Source of the DNA: Rathayibacter rathayi
GTDB lineage: Bacteria > Actinomycetota > Actinomycetes > Actinomycetales > Microbacteriaceae
NCBI RefSeq assembly: GCF_004011095.1
Contig: NZ_CP028129.1
Location: 2,046,001 to 2,110,000, forward strand
DNA length: 64,000 nucleotides
Direction of reading: 5' to 3'
The translations under genes were made by a program, and so were the position numbers. The notes under the pieces were generated by a model that did no database searches, had not been told where the DNA came from, and saw only the letters and a program-made list of their open reading frames with translations. Positions within the stretch are counted from its first letter, which is position 1; each line of letters opens with the position of its first letter. This document shows positions 38,387 through 47,076 of the stretch, piece after piece.

Positions 38387-41300
38387 TCACTGAGTCTCCT
38401 CAGCTCGTTCGAGCAGGCGGAGGAAGCCAGAGAGCCGCTCGAGGCCGATCAGCGAGGTGGGCAGCGAAGCGGCGAGCGCCGGAGAGTGCACCAGGTAGGC
38501 CGCCCACTTCGCTCGCGAGATCGCGACGTTGAGCCGGTTGGGCAGGAGGAGGAACTCGAGGCCACGGGGCACATCCGCCCCCGAGGACGCGGCGAGCGAG
38601 ACGATCGCGACCACCGCCTCCCGACCCTGGAAGAGGTCGACGGTGCCGACCGGCGTCTCGTCGAGTCCTGCGGCGTCCAGGGCGGCACGAAGGAGCCCGC
38701 CCTGAGCGTTGTAGGGGGCGACGACGATCACATCGGCCGCGGTGAGACTCCGCTCGCCGTACTCGTCGACCCAGGTGCGGCCGACGAGGGAGAGAGTGAT
38801 CTCGACCACGCGCCGCGCCTCGTCCGGCGAGGAGGTGGTGTCGCCCGCGTGCTCCACCGGGACGGAGTGCAGGCCCGGAGTCACTCCCTCCAACAGGCGC
38901 TCCTCGGGGGCCCGCGACCGGAGGGCGCCCTCGTAGGAGAGCTCGGAGACGGCGGCGGCAAGCGCCGGGTGCATCCGGTGCGTCTGTGCGAGGAAGTAGC
39001 CGTATTCGGCCGGGAGGACGTCGTGCCCGTCGGCGAGCCAGCCGAGCGCCGACTCGTCGACCGGCTCAGGATGTGCGCCCTGGCTCACCTGCGGGAGTTG
39101 CTGCGGGTCGCCGAGCAGGAGCAGGCGCTGCGCGGAGACGGCGGACGCGATCGTCGGCGCGAGCGAGAACTGGCCGGCCTCGTCCACGACGAGCAGGTCG
39201 AGCGAGCGGCGCGGGACGGTGATGGGGTTGGCGAAGGTCCAGGCGGTGCCGCCGATGACGCAGCCGCCGCCCTCCTCGAGGACTGCGGTGAGCGCCGCCG
39301 CAGTCTTCACCGGCGCCCAGAGGGCGGCCTCGAGCGCCTCGGCCGACGTGCCTGCCTTGGGCACCTTCGCGACCCGGGACGGATCGACTCCCCGGCCGAC
39401 GACGGCGCCGAGCACGTTCTCGACCACCGAGTGCGATTGGCCGACCACGCCGATCCGCCAGCCGTGCTCGTTCACGAGGCGCGCGATGACGTGCGAGCCA
39501 ACGTAGGTCTTCCCCGTGCCGGGCGGACCCTGCACGGCGAGGGTCGCCCCTTCGAGCCCGAGCAGCGTGGTGACGACCGCACCGATGACGTCGTCGCCCT
39601 GCACCGGAGCGACGGAGGGGGGCGGCACGCGGCGCAGGACGTCAAGTGCCGGGTCGGGCAGCATCGCGGGCAGAGCATCGAGGACCTCGCCGCCCCACTC
39701 GGCGATCGCCTCGGGCTGAGGTGCGGCGCGAGGCGGCGGTGCCGGAGCGAGGGCGACGGGGGCATCCTCGTGCAGGTCCTCCCCCGCCGTGAGGCCCTCC
39801 TTCACGAGCAGGACGATCCGCTCCCCGTCGTCGTCGACCGCGAGGATCTCGGAGCGCTCGGACGCGCCGCGCAGCCCCGGGCCGGGCGAGGGAGCACCTG
39901 GCGGCGGCGGGGCCTCGTAGACGAGGTAGGGCGAGGAGCCGACGCCGAGCCGACTGCCGGGAGCGAGGCTGCCGAGGATCCGCAGCTCCCGCGACTGCGT
40001 GCGCGCCCGCGGAAGCTTCGCCCAGTCGCGGACGACCTCGACCCGGTCGATCATCACCACGTCGCGAGTCTGGGCCCACTCGTCGAGCGGCTGGCGGAGG
40101 CGGTCGAAGTGCTCCTGCCAGAAGGTCTTCGCCTCGCGGCGGTGGTAGTCGATCGCGGCACCGGCGAGGGCGAGGGCGCTCCGATCCGGTGTGCGCTCGC
40201 GCGGCTCCACGCCCTCGACCTGCGCGAGCAGGGCGGCGGCGACCGGGTGCGGCTCGCGCGGCACAGGAATCTCGACCTCGAGCAGCGGCGGCAGCTCCTC
40301 GCGCGGCGGGGCGAGCGCCAGTAGCCAGTCGCGCAGCCGCAGGGTGGATCGGCAATCGTCGGCGTTGTACTCGGCGACGAGGTCGAGCCGGCGCTGCCCG
40401 TCGGCCGGATCGACGGCCAGCGCGGCGCGCGCCTGCACGTACATCTCGATGCTGTCGGCGGCGTTCGTCACGCCCGCCGCGTCGCGCTCCTGCTCGCCCA
40501 TGTACAGCGGCTCGAGCTTCTTCAGGGAGTAGCTGCGCGAACCCACCCGGAGCGCCCGCCGCACGACGGGGTAGAGGTCGACCAGGACGCCGTCGCGCAG
40601 GAGCGCGTCGACCTCCTCCTCGCCGACTCCGTGCCGGAGCGCGAGCGAGAGCAGGTGGCTGCGCTCGTACGAGGCGTAGTGGTAGACGTGCATCCCGGGG
40701 TGCTCGGCGCGGCGGGCGCGCAGGAGCAGGAGGAAGTCGAGGAGCGCCCGACGCTCGGCCGCGAGGTCGTGCGCCCAGAGCGCGGTGAAGCGCTCCTGGT
40801 CATCGACCATGCCGAAGAGGTAGTCGAGGCCCCACTCCCGGTGGTCCTCGGAGTACAGCGGGTCGCCCTCGAAGTCGAAGAAGAGGTCGCCCGGATCGGG
40901 CGCGGGCAGCGCAGCGAGGACGGAGGAGTCGATCACCTCGACGGCCGGGACGGGCGAGGCCTCGGAGCGCCGTTGGAGCCGCGCCTGGGCCCGCAGGGTC
41001 TCGAGCGTGCCCGTGCCCAGCCCGGGGACGGAGCCGTCGTGCTCCGCGAGCGCGTCGAGGGTGCTCACTCCAGCCGCCGCGAGCTTCGCCCGCTGGTCGA
41101 GCCGCATTCCGGCGACGAGGATCGGATCGCGGTGAGCCTGCACCTCGGGAGCGCAGACGGAGCAGCGCCCGCAGGAGGGGTAGCGCGAATCCCCCCATGC
41201 CAGAGGCTCGTCGGCGGCGAGGCGCTCGGCGAGCACGGCGCGGAGCCGAGCGCGCTGCACCCGCTGGACCGGGGCGACGACGTCGAGCTCGTGGCTGGTG

Positions 41301-41812
41301 ACGGAGCCGTCGCCGAGCACGAGGTGGACCTGCTCCCCCACCCGGATTCCGCGCGCCTGCATCTGCTCGGCGTAGGCGGCGAGCTGCAGCAGCGCGGGGA
41401 CCTTCGCGTGCCGGGCGAGCTTGGTGTCGTAGACCTCGTAGGCGCCGTCGGCGGTGCGCAGCAGAAAGTCGGAGAAGCCGAGGAACTCGCCGTCGAAGAA
41501 GGTGGCCTGGTAGAGCACGTCGACTCCGGCCCGCATCGCCGCGACGGCGGCCTCGGCCGCCGCGGGGTAGTCGGCGGGCTCGGGGCGCGGGAATTCGAGG
41601 ACCTCGTGCGAGCGCTTCAGCTCGGCGAGGAAGCGGTGCTCGTGCTCGTCGCCGAGAGCGGCGGTGCGCTCGAGCATTCCGTCCTTGTCGGCCTCCAGGC
41701 GCGGAGCGAGGCCCAGCAGGGCGTCGAACCGGCGCAGGAGGGCCCACTCGCAGGCCGCCCAGTTCGCCAGGTCGGTGGGGCTCGTGACCACGCGGCCGGA
41801 TTCCAGGTACAC
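38387..41812 (-). CDS. TM0106-type RecB-like nuclease fused to SF1 helicase
   Basis: A 1141-residue protein. Part 1 (1-230) is a RecB/Cas4-like nuclease: D115, D129 and K131 (GFSDFL, YDTK), then LLQLAAYAEQM; C21 plus C214, C217 and C220 could hold an iron-sulfur cluster. Part 2 (about 305-490) looks like an RNase H-fold exonuclease: FFDFEGDP at 311-318 and EYNADDC near 481-487. Part 3 (about 720-1141) is an SF1/UPF1-Dna2-like helicase: Walker A QGPPGTGKT (K768), VVDEAGQFS, GDPQQLPQ and NRLNVAISRAKW. DNA end processing or repair is inferred; a defence role is possible. The ATG gives a sound N-terminus. Divergent from the MTHFR-like gene. Confidence 0.87.
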   Translation of the reverse strand: MYLESGRVVTSPTDLANWAACEWALLRRFDALLGLAPRLEADKDGMLERTAALGDEHEHRFLAELKRSHEVLEFPRPEPADYPAAAEAAVAAMRAGVDVLYQATFFDGEFLGFSDFLLRTADGAYEVYDTKLARHAKVPALLQLAAYAEQMQARGIRVGEQVHLVLGDGSVTSHELDVVAPVQRVQRARLRAVLAERLAADEPLAWGDSRYPSCGRCSVCAPEVQAHRDPILVAGMRLDQRAKLAAAGVSTLDALAEHDGSVPGLGTGTLETLRAQARLQRRSEASPVPAVEVIDSSVLAALPAPDPGDLFFDFEGDPLYSEDHREWGLDYLFGMVDDQERFTALWAHDLAAERRALLDFLLLLRARRAEHPGMHVYHYASYERSHLLSLALRHGVGEEEVDALLRDGVLVDLYPVVRRALRVGSRSYSLKKLEPLYMGEQERDAAGVTNAADSIEMYVQARAALAVDPADGQRRLDLVAEYNADDCRSTLRLRDWLLALAPPREELPPLLEVEIPVPREPHPVAAALLAQVEGVEPRERTPDRSALALAGAAIDYHRREAKTFWQEHFDRLRQPLDEWAQTRDVVMIDRVEVVRDWAKLPRARTQSRELRILGSLAPGSRLGVGSSPYLVYEAPPPPGAPSPGPGLRGASERSEILAVDDDGERIVLLVKEGLTAGEDLHEDAPVALAPAPPPRAAPQPEAIAEWGGEVLDALPAMLPDPALDVLRRVPPPSVAPVQGDDVIGAVVTTLLGLEGATLAVQGPPGTGKTYVGSHVIARLVNEHGWRIGVVGQSHSVVENVLGAVVGRGVDPSRVAKVPKAGTSAEALEAALWAPVKTAAALTAVLEEGGGCVIGGTAWTFANPITVPRRSLDLLVVDEAGQFSLAPTIASAVSAQRLLLLGDPQQLPQVSQGAHPEPVDESALGWLADGHDVLPAEYGYFLAQTHRMHPALAAAVSELSYEGALRSRAPEERLLEGVTPGLHSVPVEHAGDTTSSPDEARRVVEITLSLVGRTWVDEYGERSLTAADVIVVAPYNAQGGLLRAALDAAGLDETPVGTVDLFQGREAVVAIVSLAASSGADVPRGLEFLLLPNRLNVAISRAKWAAYLVHSPALAASLPTSLIGLERLSGFLRLLERAEETQ

Positions 41813-41911
41813 GCGACTCCCTCCGTGACCACCGGGCGGCGATCACCTCCAGGCTAGGGCGACCCACCGACACGGGAACCGCCCGCGCGGGGCGCGTGGC
41901 AGGCTGGGCGG

Positions 41912-42688
41912 ATGAGCCGCGCGCGCTTCGAGATCATCCCGGCCGAGGACATCGGCGAGCGGGCGATGCGGGCCTTCCCGGATCCCTCCGCCGTGACGCT
42001 GACCGTGACGAGCCTGCCCAAACACGGGACGGGGCGGACCGCGGACTGCGCAGTCGAGCTCGCCGGGCGCGGGTTCCGCGTGGTGCCGCACCTCGCGGCA
42101 CGCAACGTCGAGGGCCGCGGCGCGTTAGAACGAGTGCTCAGGCGGATGGACGCCGCGGGGATCGACGAGGCGTTCGTGATCTCGGGCGACGCGACCTCGG
42201 CGGCCGGCTCCTACTCCACGAGCCTCGAGCTGATCCGCGACGCCCGCGAGATCGCACCCGGGCTGGCCCTGGACATCGCGGGGTACCCCGAGGGCCACCC
42301 GCGCCTCTCCGACGAGAGCATCGAGCGGCACCTGCGCGAGCGCGCCCCGTTCATCCGCTCGATCGTCACGCAGATGTGCTTCGACGTGGACGCCGTGGTG
42401 CGCTACGCCGACCGCCTCCGCGCGCAGGGCATCACGGCGGACCTGTGGGCGGGGGTGCCGGGGCCGGTCGAGCGCTCGCGGCTGCTGACGCTGGGCGCGC
42501 GGATCGGGGTCGGCTCCTCGCTCGGATTCTTGAGGCGGAGCACGTCGGTGGCCGGTGGGCTCCTCCGCGGCCGCCGCTTCGATCCGTCCGCGTTCGTCGC
42601 ACGCCTGGAGTCCGCGGCCGGCGAGCGCCTCGCGGGCCTGCACGTCTACACCTTCAACGAGCTCGGCTCCCTCGCCGCCTTCGCCTGA
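41912..42688 (+). CDS. methylenetetrahydrofolate reductase-like protein
   Basis: A 258-residue TIM-barrel flavoprotein of the MTHFR family: FEIIPAEDIGERAM, AVTLTVTSLPKHGTGRT, the strand RVVPHLAARNVEG (folate-reductase pattern with His and Ala-Arg), AFVISGDATSAAGSY and DIAGYPEGHPRLS (GYPEGHP is diagnostic), then SIVTQMCFD. Shorter than housekeeping MetF (about 290-300) and lacking its N-terminal helix, so a specialised paralogue or demethylation-linked reductase is possible. Its end overlaps the convergent PAP2 gene by 43 bases. Confidence 0.85.
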   Translation: MSRARFEIIPAEDIGERAMRAFPDPSAVTLTVTSLPKHGTGRTADCAVELAGRGFRVVPHLAARNVEGRGALERVLRRMDAAGIDEAFVISGDATSAAGSYSTSLELIRDAREIAPGLALDIAGYPEGHPRLSDESIERHLRERAPFIRSIVTQMCFDVDAVVRYADRLRAQGITADLWAGVPGPVERSRLLTLGARIGVGSSLGFLRRSTSVAGGLLRGRRFDPSAFVARLESAAGERLAGLHVYTFNELGSLAAFA

Positions 42689-43530
42689 TCGGCGCCCGCC
42701 ACCCGTGGCGGGACAGCACCCGTGAGGGCCACGCCCGGCAGCTCGCCGTCAGGTCGTGCGACGAATCCAGACGGCGGATGCGGGAGCTCGGCCTCGGAGC
42801 GGAGGCGGCCGGCTAGGGGCGCCCAGACCACGAGGGCCACGCCGATCCCGAGCAGCAGGCCGCCGACGGTGTCGCTCAGCCAGTGCGCGCCGAGATAGGT
42901 GCGGCTCGCCATCATCGCCACCGTAAAGAGGAAGCCGGCGATCCAGACCCACAGCAGCGGGAAGACCAGGGCCAGCACCATCGCTGTGGTCGCGGCGTTC
43001 GCGGTGTGGCCGGAGGGGAACGAGCCGTAGTCGCTGCTAACGAGCATGTCGGCGGGGCGGGCGCGACCCACCAGCTCCTTCACCAGCTGGGTGGCGCCGA
43101 CGCTGACGAGTGCGGCGATCGCGTAGTAGAGCGCGGCCCACCGCCTCCGGAACACGAGCAGCACGGCGACAATGCCCAGCGGGAGGAGCGTCGTGCCGAC
43201 AAGACCTGCTCCGACCGTGTTCATGACGAGGGCCGGGATGTCCCACACCGGCGATCGGTGCTCGACGATCTCGTCCATCCACTCGACGTCGAAGCGGAAG
43301 GCAGACGTGGGGCGGAAGGCGATCAGCACGGCCAGGAGCACCGTGAGCAGGAGGGCGAGCGAGGCCGAGATCAGCGGCCAGCGGCGGGAGATCCGGTGCG
43401 CGGCCTCCTTCGTGAGCAACCGCGCAACGACATCGTCGGAGGGCACCTGCTCGCGCATCCGCTCGCGCTGGATGGCGTCGGGACGCGCGATTCCGGGCTC
43501 GGTCGACGGGCGGTCGTGGCGGGGGTCCAT
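42646..43530 (-). CDS. PAP2 family membrane phosphatase
   Basis: A 294-residue integral membrane phosphatase with about six helices (first at about 52-70). The three catalytic motifs are KELVGRARP, SFPSGHTANA and SRTYLGAHWLSD; the His and Arg of motifs 2 and 3 form the phosphoenzyme site. Likely substrates are undecaprenyl pyrophosphate or phosphatidic acid-type lipids. The C-terminal tail (about 250-294) is hydrophilic and encoded where the gene overlaps the convergent MTHFR-like gene. The ATG 43530 start gives a charged cytoplasmic N-terminus of about 50 residues. The 165 bases between this gene and the ROK gene show no gene. Confidence 0.92.
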   Translation of the reverse strand: MDPRHDRPSTEPGIARPDAIQRERMREQVPSDDVVARLLTKEAAHRISRRWPLISASLALLLTVLLAVLIAFRPTSAFRFDVEWMDEIVEHRSPVWDIPALVMNTVGAGLVGTTLLPLGIVAVLLVFRRRWAALYYAIAALVSVGATQLVKELVGRARPADMLVSSDYGSFPSGHTANAATTAMVLALVFPLLWVWIAGFLFTVAMMASRTYLGAHWLSDTVGGLLLGIGVALVVWAPLAGRLRSEAELPHPPSGFVARPDGELPGVALTGAVPPRVAGADQAKAAREPSSLKV

Positions 43531-43695
43531 CCGGACATGATGCCGTCACCTCGCGTTCACGCGCGGGGGGGTTGCGGCGGACAGAGCGGTGTCGGCTCGT
43601 GGAACCGTGTCCGGCTCGTGAGAAGCAGCGGTTTCGGCGAGCCGGAGTGGATTCTGCGAGCCGGAAAGTGCCGGGGAGGCGGGGCCGGCCCGGCG

Positions 43696-44880
43696 TCAAA
43701 CGGGGTGGAGCGGGGTGGCGAGGGGGTCGGCGAGCAGACGCTCGAAGGCGAGCTCGGCCGCGCCGAGCATCAGCAGATCGGCGCCGAGCTCGGTGCGGAC
43801 GATGCGCACGGAGTCGAGCGCGACGCGAAAGGGGCCGCCGCGGCCCAGTCGCTCCTCGAGGAACCCCGGCGCGACGCCGATCAGCGCGCCGAGGAAGCCG
43901 CCCAGCACCACGAGCTGGGGGTTGAACACGTTAATCACATTGCGCAGGGCGACCGCGAGGTGTCCGAGCTGGCGCTCGACTTCGGCCCGGACGGCCGGAT
44001 CCTCCGAGGCGGCGAGCGCCTCCTCCAGCCGCTCGCTCTCATCAAGGCCGAGCACGGTGAGCAGTTCGGCGCGCCCGACCTCGGTCTCGAGGCAGCCGAC
44101 GGCGCCGCAGTGGCAGTCGATTCCCGCGCTGGTGACCAGGGTGTGGCCGATCTCGCCCGCGTAGCCGTCGATGCCGTGCAGCGGCGCGCCGCCGATGATG
44201 ACGCCCCCGCCGACTCCGCTCGCGCCGCCGTTGAGGTAGACGAGGTGCGAGACATCACGGCCGGCGCCCAGCACGCTCTCGGCGAGCGCGCCGAGGTTCG
44301 CGTCGTTCGCCGAGAGGACGGGCAGGCCGGTGGCCTCGGCGAGCATGCGAGAGAAGGGCTCGTCGTCCCAGCCGAGGTGCGGGCCGACCCGGACGAGACC
44401 GTCGGCGTCGCGCACGAGGCCCGGGACAGCGACGCCGATGCCGACGGTGCGGGTGTCCTCGGGGAGCTCGGCCAGCAGCTCTGCGACCGCCTCGGCCGCC
44501 AAGCGGGCAGCGGCCTCGGCGGTGGGGACGGAGGCGGAGCGGCGGATGCGGTGGCGCACCGTGGCGTCCACTCCGACCACGGCGACGGTCACGGCGTCGA
44601 TCTCGGGGTTCACGGCAAGCGCGACGACTCCGGGATCGGCTTCGACGACGGGGCTCGGCCGACCGACCTGGTTCGCCGTGGCGGGCTCGCGCTCGCGCAC
44701 GATACCCAGTTCCACCAGCTCGCTGACCAACGCGGCGATGGTGGAGCGGTTGAGGCCGGTGAGGCGCGTCAGCTGCGAGCGGGAGCGGGGGCCACCGCGA
44801 TGCACGAGGCGGAGGATCGCCGAGAGATTGTGCCTCCGGACACGGTCGAGGTTGTTGCCGCGCGTCGCGTAATCAGGCAT
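43696..44880 (-). CDS. ROK family regulator (XylR-like)
   Basis: A 394-residue repressor/kinase-fold protein. N-terminal winged HTH (NLSAILRLVHRGGPRSRSQL, TRLTGLNRSTIAALVSELVELG), ATP-binding/ROK core (IGVAVPGLV, NDANLGALAESVLGAG, LVYLNGGASGVGGGVIIGG) and the ROK zinc motif IDCHCGAVGCLETE. ROK repressors of this type control xylose or other sugar genes. ATG 44880 has GGAG nine bases upstream. The same frame is open further upstream into the remains of a sugar permease (to 45441) without any stop, so a 581-residue fusion could be made. Target is probably the xyl genes at 48-51 kb. Confidence 0.9.
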   Translation of the reverse strand: MPDYATRGNNLDRVRRHNLSAILRLVHRGGPRSRSQLTRLTGLNRSTIAALVSELVELGIVREREPATANQVGRPSPVVEADPGVVALAVNPEIDAVTVAVVGVDATVRHRIRRSASVPTAEAAARLAAEAVAELLAELPEDTRTVGIGVAVPGLVRDADGLVRVGPHLGWDDEPFSRMLAEATGLPVLSANDANLGALAESVLGAGRDVSHLVYLNGGASGVGGGVIIGGAPLHGIDGYAGEIGHTLVTSAGIDCHCGAVGCLETEVGRAELLTVLGLDESERLEEALAASEDPAVRAEVERQLGHLAVALRNVINVFNPQLVVLGGFLGALIGVAPGFLEERLGRGGPFRVALDSVRIVRTELGADLLMLGAAELAFERLLADPLATPLHPV

Positions 44881-44939
44881 TCCGCGGTCTCCTCTGCTTG
44901 CGGGGGTCAGCCTAGCGGCGGGGATGGCGCCAGACCTGC

Positions 44940-44972
44940 TGGTCGAGGAGCCGCGCAGCGGCGTATCGAGGC
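44940..44972. repeat. REP-like palindrome, copy B
   Basis: Begins tggtcgaggagccgcgcag and continues cggcgtatcgagg: the inverted near copy of the element at 29017-29052. It sits precisely in the linker between the truncated permease and the ROK gene, at the presumed deletion scar. Confidence 0.75.
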
Positions 44973-45029
44973 CCGCCCGCCTCAGGCCGCGACCCACCCC
45001 CAGCTCCCGGCCGGCCCGTCCACTGTCGG

Positions 45030-45441
45030 GTCGCAGGATCCAGCCGATAACAATCGCGGCGATGACGGTCGGCAGGATCTGCGGCAGGTAGTACGTGGCA
45101 CGGAGGAAGCTGGCGAGCCTGCCGCCGAACTTCTTGCCGACCAGGTCGAACAGAATCGCGGCGAGCAGGAGGCCGAGGATCGTCGGCACGATCACCATCG
45201 CGATGATCATGGAGACCGAGTTGAGGAACGAGGTCCAGAACTGGTCGTCGCCCATCAGCTCGATCCAGTTATCGAGGCCGATGAAGATCGGCGGCTTGAT
45301 GCCCCGCCAGGACGTGAAACTGATGGAGACGTTCCACACCAGCGGGATCAGCACGATGAACGTGAAGAGCACGAACCCCGGAATCAAGTAGAGCCAGTAG
45401 GCGCCGGAGCGCTTCTCACGAGGAGGTGCTGTCGTCGTCAT
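45030..45441 (-). pseudogene. 5' fragment of a sugar ABC permease gene (MalF/UgpA type)
   Basis: The first 138 codons of a binding-protein-dependent permease: SGAYWLYLIPGFVLFTFIVL as first helix, VSISFTSWRGI, LNSVSMIIAMVIVPTILGLL as second, RATYYLPQILPTVIAAIVIG as third, ending WILRPDSG. The rest of the gene, including the EAA loop that contacts the ATPase, is missing, and no second permease gene is present. ATG 45441 has GGAG upstream and follows the binding-protein gene on the same strand. The frame runs on in frame into the ROK gene. Import by this system must be lost unless a partner permease exists elsewhere. Confidence 0.85.
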
Positions 45442-45479
45442 GGGTACTCCTCAGTCGTACGAATTCGTCTGGTGTCCAG

Positions 45480-45542
45480 CCGCGAGATGCCACTTATGAC
45501 GGGGTGCGACGGCGTGTCGCCCTCATAAGTGGCATCTCGCGG
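45480..45542. repeat. inverted repeat element (CGCGAGATGCC type), copy 2
   Basis: Arms of 20 bases (45480-45499 and 45523-45542) are perfectly complementary, beginning ccgcgagatgccactt. The 23-base centre is g/c-rich. It supplies the stop codon of the binding-protein gene. The outer 11 bases match the arms of the element at 35021-35092. Confidence 0.85.
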
Positions 45543-46944
45543 AGGGGGAAGGGGGGTGCGGAGGGGGCGGGGGCGGGGGGTACTTGATGTCGGCGACTCC
45601 GTCGTCGTAGGTCGACTGGAGGTCGGAGAGCATGGCGGACTGGTCGGAGGAACCGTTGATGAGTTCCTGGGTCGCGGCGACGAGGTCGTCGTAGAAAGTC
45701 GCGGTCGGCCAGTCGGGGTAGAAGGAGAGCTGGTCGCCGTCGACGACCGTCTTCCACTGCGAGAGCAGCGCCTTGCTCTTCTCATCGGTGATGGCGCTCT
45801 CCTCGACGACCAGCGGGATGCCTCCGTTGTTCCCAATAAGGTTCTGGATCTCGGGGCGCATCGTGATGTCGATCCACTTGTAGGCGAGATCCTTGTTCTT
45901 CGCCGTCTCCGGGATCACCCAGTGGTTGCCGGCTGAACCCATCGTGAACTCGGCGCCCGGGAAGAGGAAGGTGTCCCAGTCGAATCCGGTGATCTCGGTC
46001 GTGAACCGGCCGAACCACCAGGAGCCCGAGAAGAAGATCGGGTATTCGCCCGAGATGAACGCCGTGCCCGCGTCTTCGGCCTTCAGCCCGGAGGCGTCGG
46101 CCGAGAAGTAGCCCTTGTCGACGGAGGTTTTCAGCTGATCGGCGGCGTAGCTCCAGGCCGCGTCCTCGAAGTCGACGTCTCCGGTGTAGGTCTGGTAGTC
46201 CGTGATCCAGGAGCGGTCGGCCTTGAGCAGCGCGAGCTGGTAGAAGAGCTGCTGCAACGGGTACTCGGCGCCGGCCTCGGCCAGCGGGGTGATCCCCTTC
46301 GCGACGAAGGCGTCCAGGGCTGCCGTGAACTCCTCGTAGGTGGTGGGCACCTCGAGGCCGTTCGCGGCGAAGACGTCCTTGTTGTAGTAGACGAACGTGA
46401 ATTCGCCGTAATTGGGGATTCCGTACCAGGAGCCGGAGCCCATGATCCCGTTCTCGTCGTACTTCGCGGTGGTCTGCAGGGCGCCGGGGACGAGCGAGTC
46501 CCAGCCGTAGAACGAGACCGCCTCGTCGAGGTTGGTGAGAAGGCCCTGGCTCGAGAGAAGCCCGCTGGTCGCGTTGCCCTTGTTGTACTCGACGACGTCG
46601 GGCGCCGAGTTGGAGTTGAAGATCTGGCTGGCGCCGGTGCGCAGCTGCTCGAAAGCCTTGAACTCGTAGGCGATCTCGGCTCCCGTCTCCTGGATGAAGA
46701 TGCCGCGGGCGGCGAGCGAGGCGATGCCGCGGTCGCTGTCGGGCGTCTCGAAGTCCCAGAGGGTGAGGGTGCGGCCAGCGCCGTCGACCGTGGTCGACAG
46801 TGCCTCAGAGCCGGCATTGGAGCCGCCACCGGAGCAGGCGGTCAGCGCGAACATCGCGCTGAGGCCGAGTCCGCCGGCGAGCACGTTGCGCCGGCTGAGA
46901 CCGACGGACGGACGGTGGAAGGCGGAGCGGGATCGGAGCGTCAT
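45523..46944 (-). CDS. sugar ABC transporter substrate-binding lipoprotein
   Basis: A 473-residue extracytoplasmic binding protein. Signal: SRRNVLAGGLGLSAMFALTAC with lipobox Cys37; the twin Arg suggests Tat export. Fold features: LTLWDFETPDSDRG, PDVVEYNKGNATSG, YYNKDVFAANGLEVPTTYEE and PIFFSGSWWFGRF, as in family-1 (MalE-like) binding proteins. ATG 46944 has AAGGAG upstream. The last 18 residues (proline run, then SARCHL) look abnormal: the usual end ADIK is followed by proline codons and a stop inside the inverted repeat. A LacI-type operator lies 72 bases upstream. Binding may persist, but transport is lost with the permease. Confidence 0.9.
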   Translation of the reverse strand: MTLRSRSAFHRPSVGLSRRNVLAGGLGLSAMFALTACSGGGSNAGSEALSTTVDGAGRTLTLWDFETPDSDRGIASLAARGIFIQETGAEIAYEFKAFEQLRTGASQIFNSNSAPDVVEYNKGNATSGLLSSQGLLTNLDEAVSFYGWDSLVPGALQTTAKYDENGIMGSGSWYGIPNYGEFTFVYYNKDVFAANGLEVPTTYEEFTAALDAFVAKGITPLAEAGAEYPLQQLFYQLALLKADRSWITDYQTYTGDVDFEDAAWSYAADQLKTSVDKGYFSADASGLKAEDAGTAFISGEYPIFFSGSWWFGRFTTEITGFDWDTFLFPGAEFTMGSAGNHWVIPETAKNKDLAYKWIDITMRPEIQNLIGNNGGIPLVVEESAITDEKSKALLSQWKTVVDGDQLSFYPDWPTATFYDDLVAATQELINGSSDQSAMLSDLQSTYDDGVADIKYPPPPPPPHPPSPSARCHL

Positions 46945-47016
46945 TGCGGTGGTTCTCCTTCGAACGGTGCGGTGGTGCTGGAGGGGGGGGGAGCGCTCTC
47001 TCTCGCTGCCGTCTCT

Positions 47017-47034
47017 TGTCGAAGCGTTTCGACA
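47017..47034. promoter_or_regulatory. LacI-type operator upstream of the binding-protein gene
   Basis: TGTCGAA-GCGT-TTCGACA: 7-base perfect arms around a 4-base centre. It lies 72 bases before the binding-protein start and shares the TCGAA-GC core with the operator at 48180. Confidence 0.7.
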
Positions 47035-47076
47035 GTGCACAGAGCGAAAACCTGCGCGCAGTGGAGGAAAAGGGGA

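Noticed and set aside
42883..45528. 881-codon plus-strand frame opposite the PAP2, ROK and permease genes
   Set aside because: Composition of a shadow frame; three minus-strand genes with clear motifs occupy this stretch.
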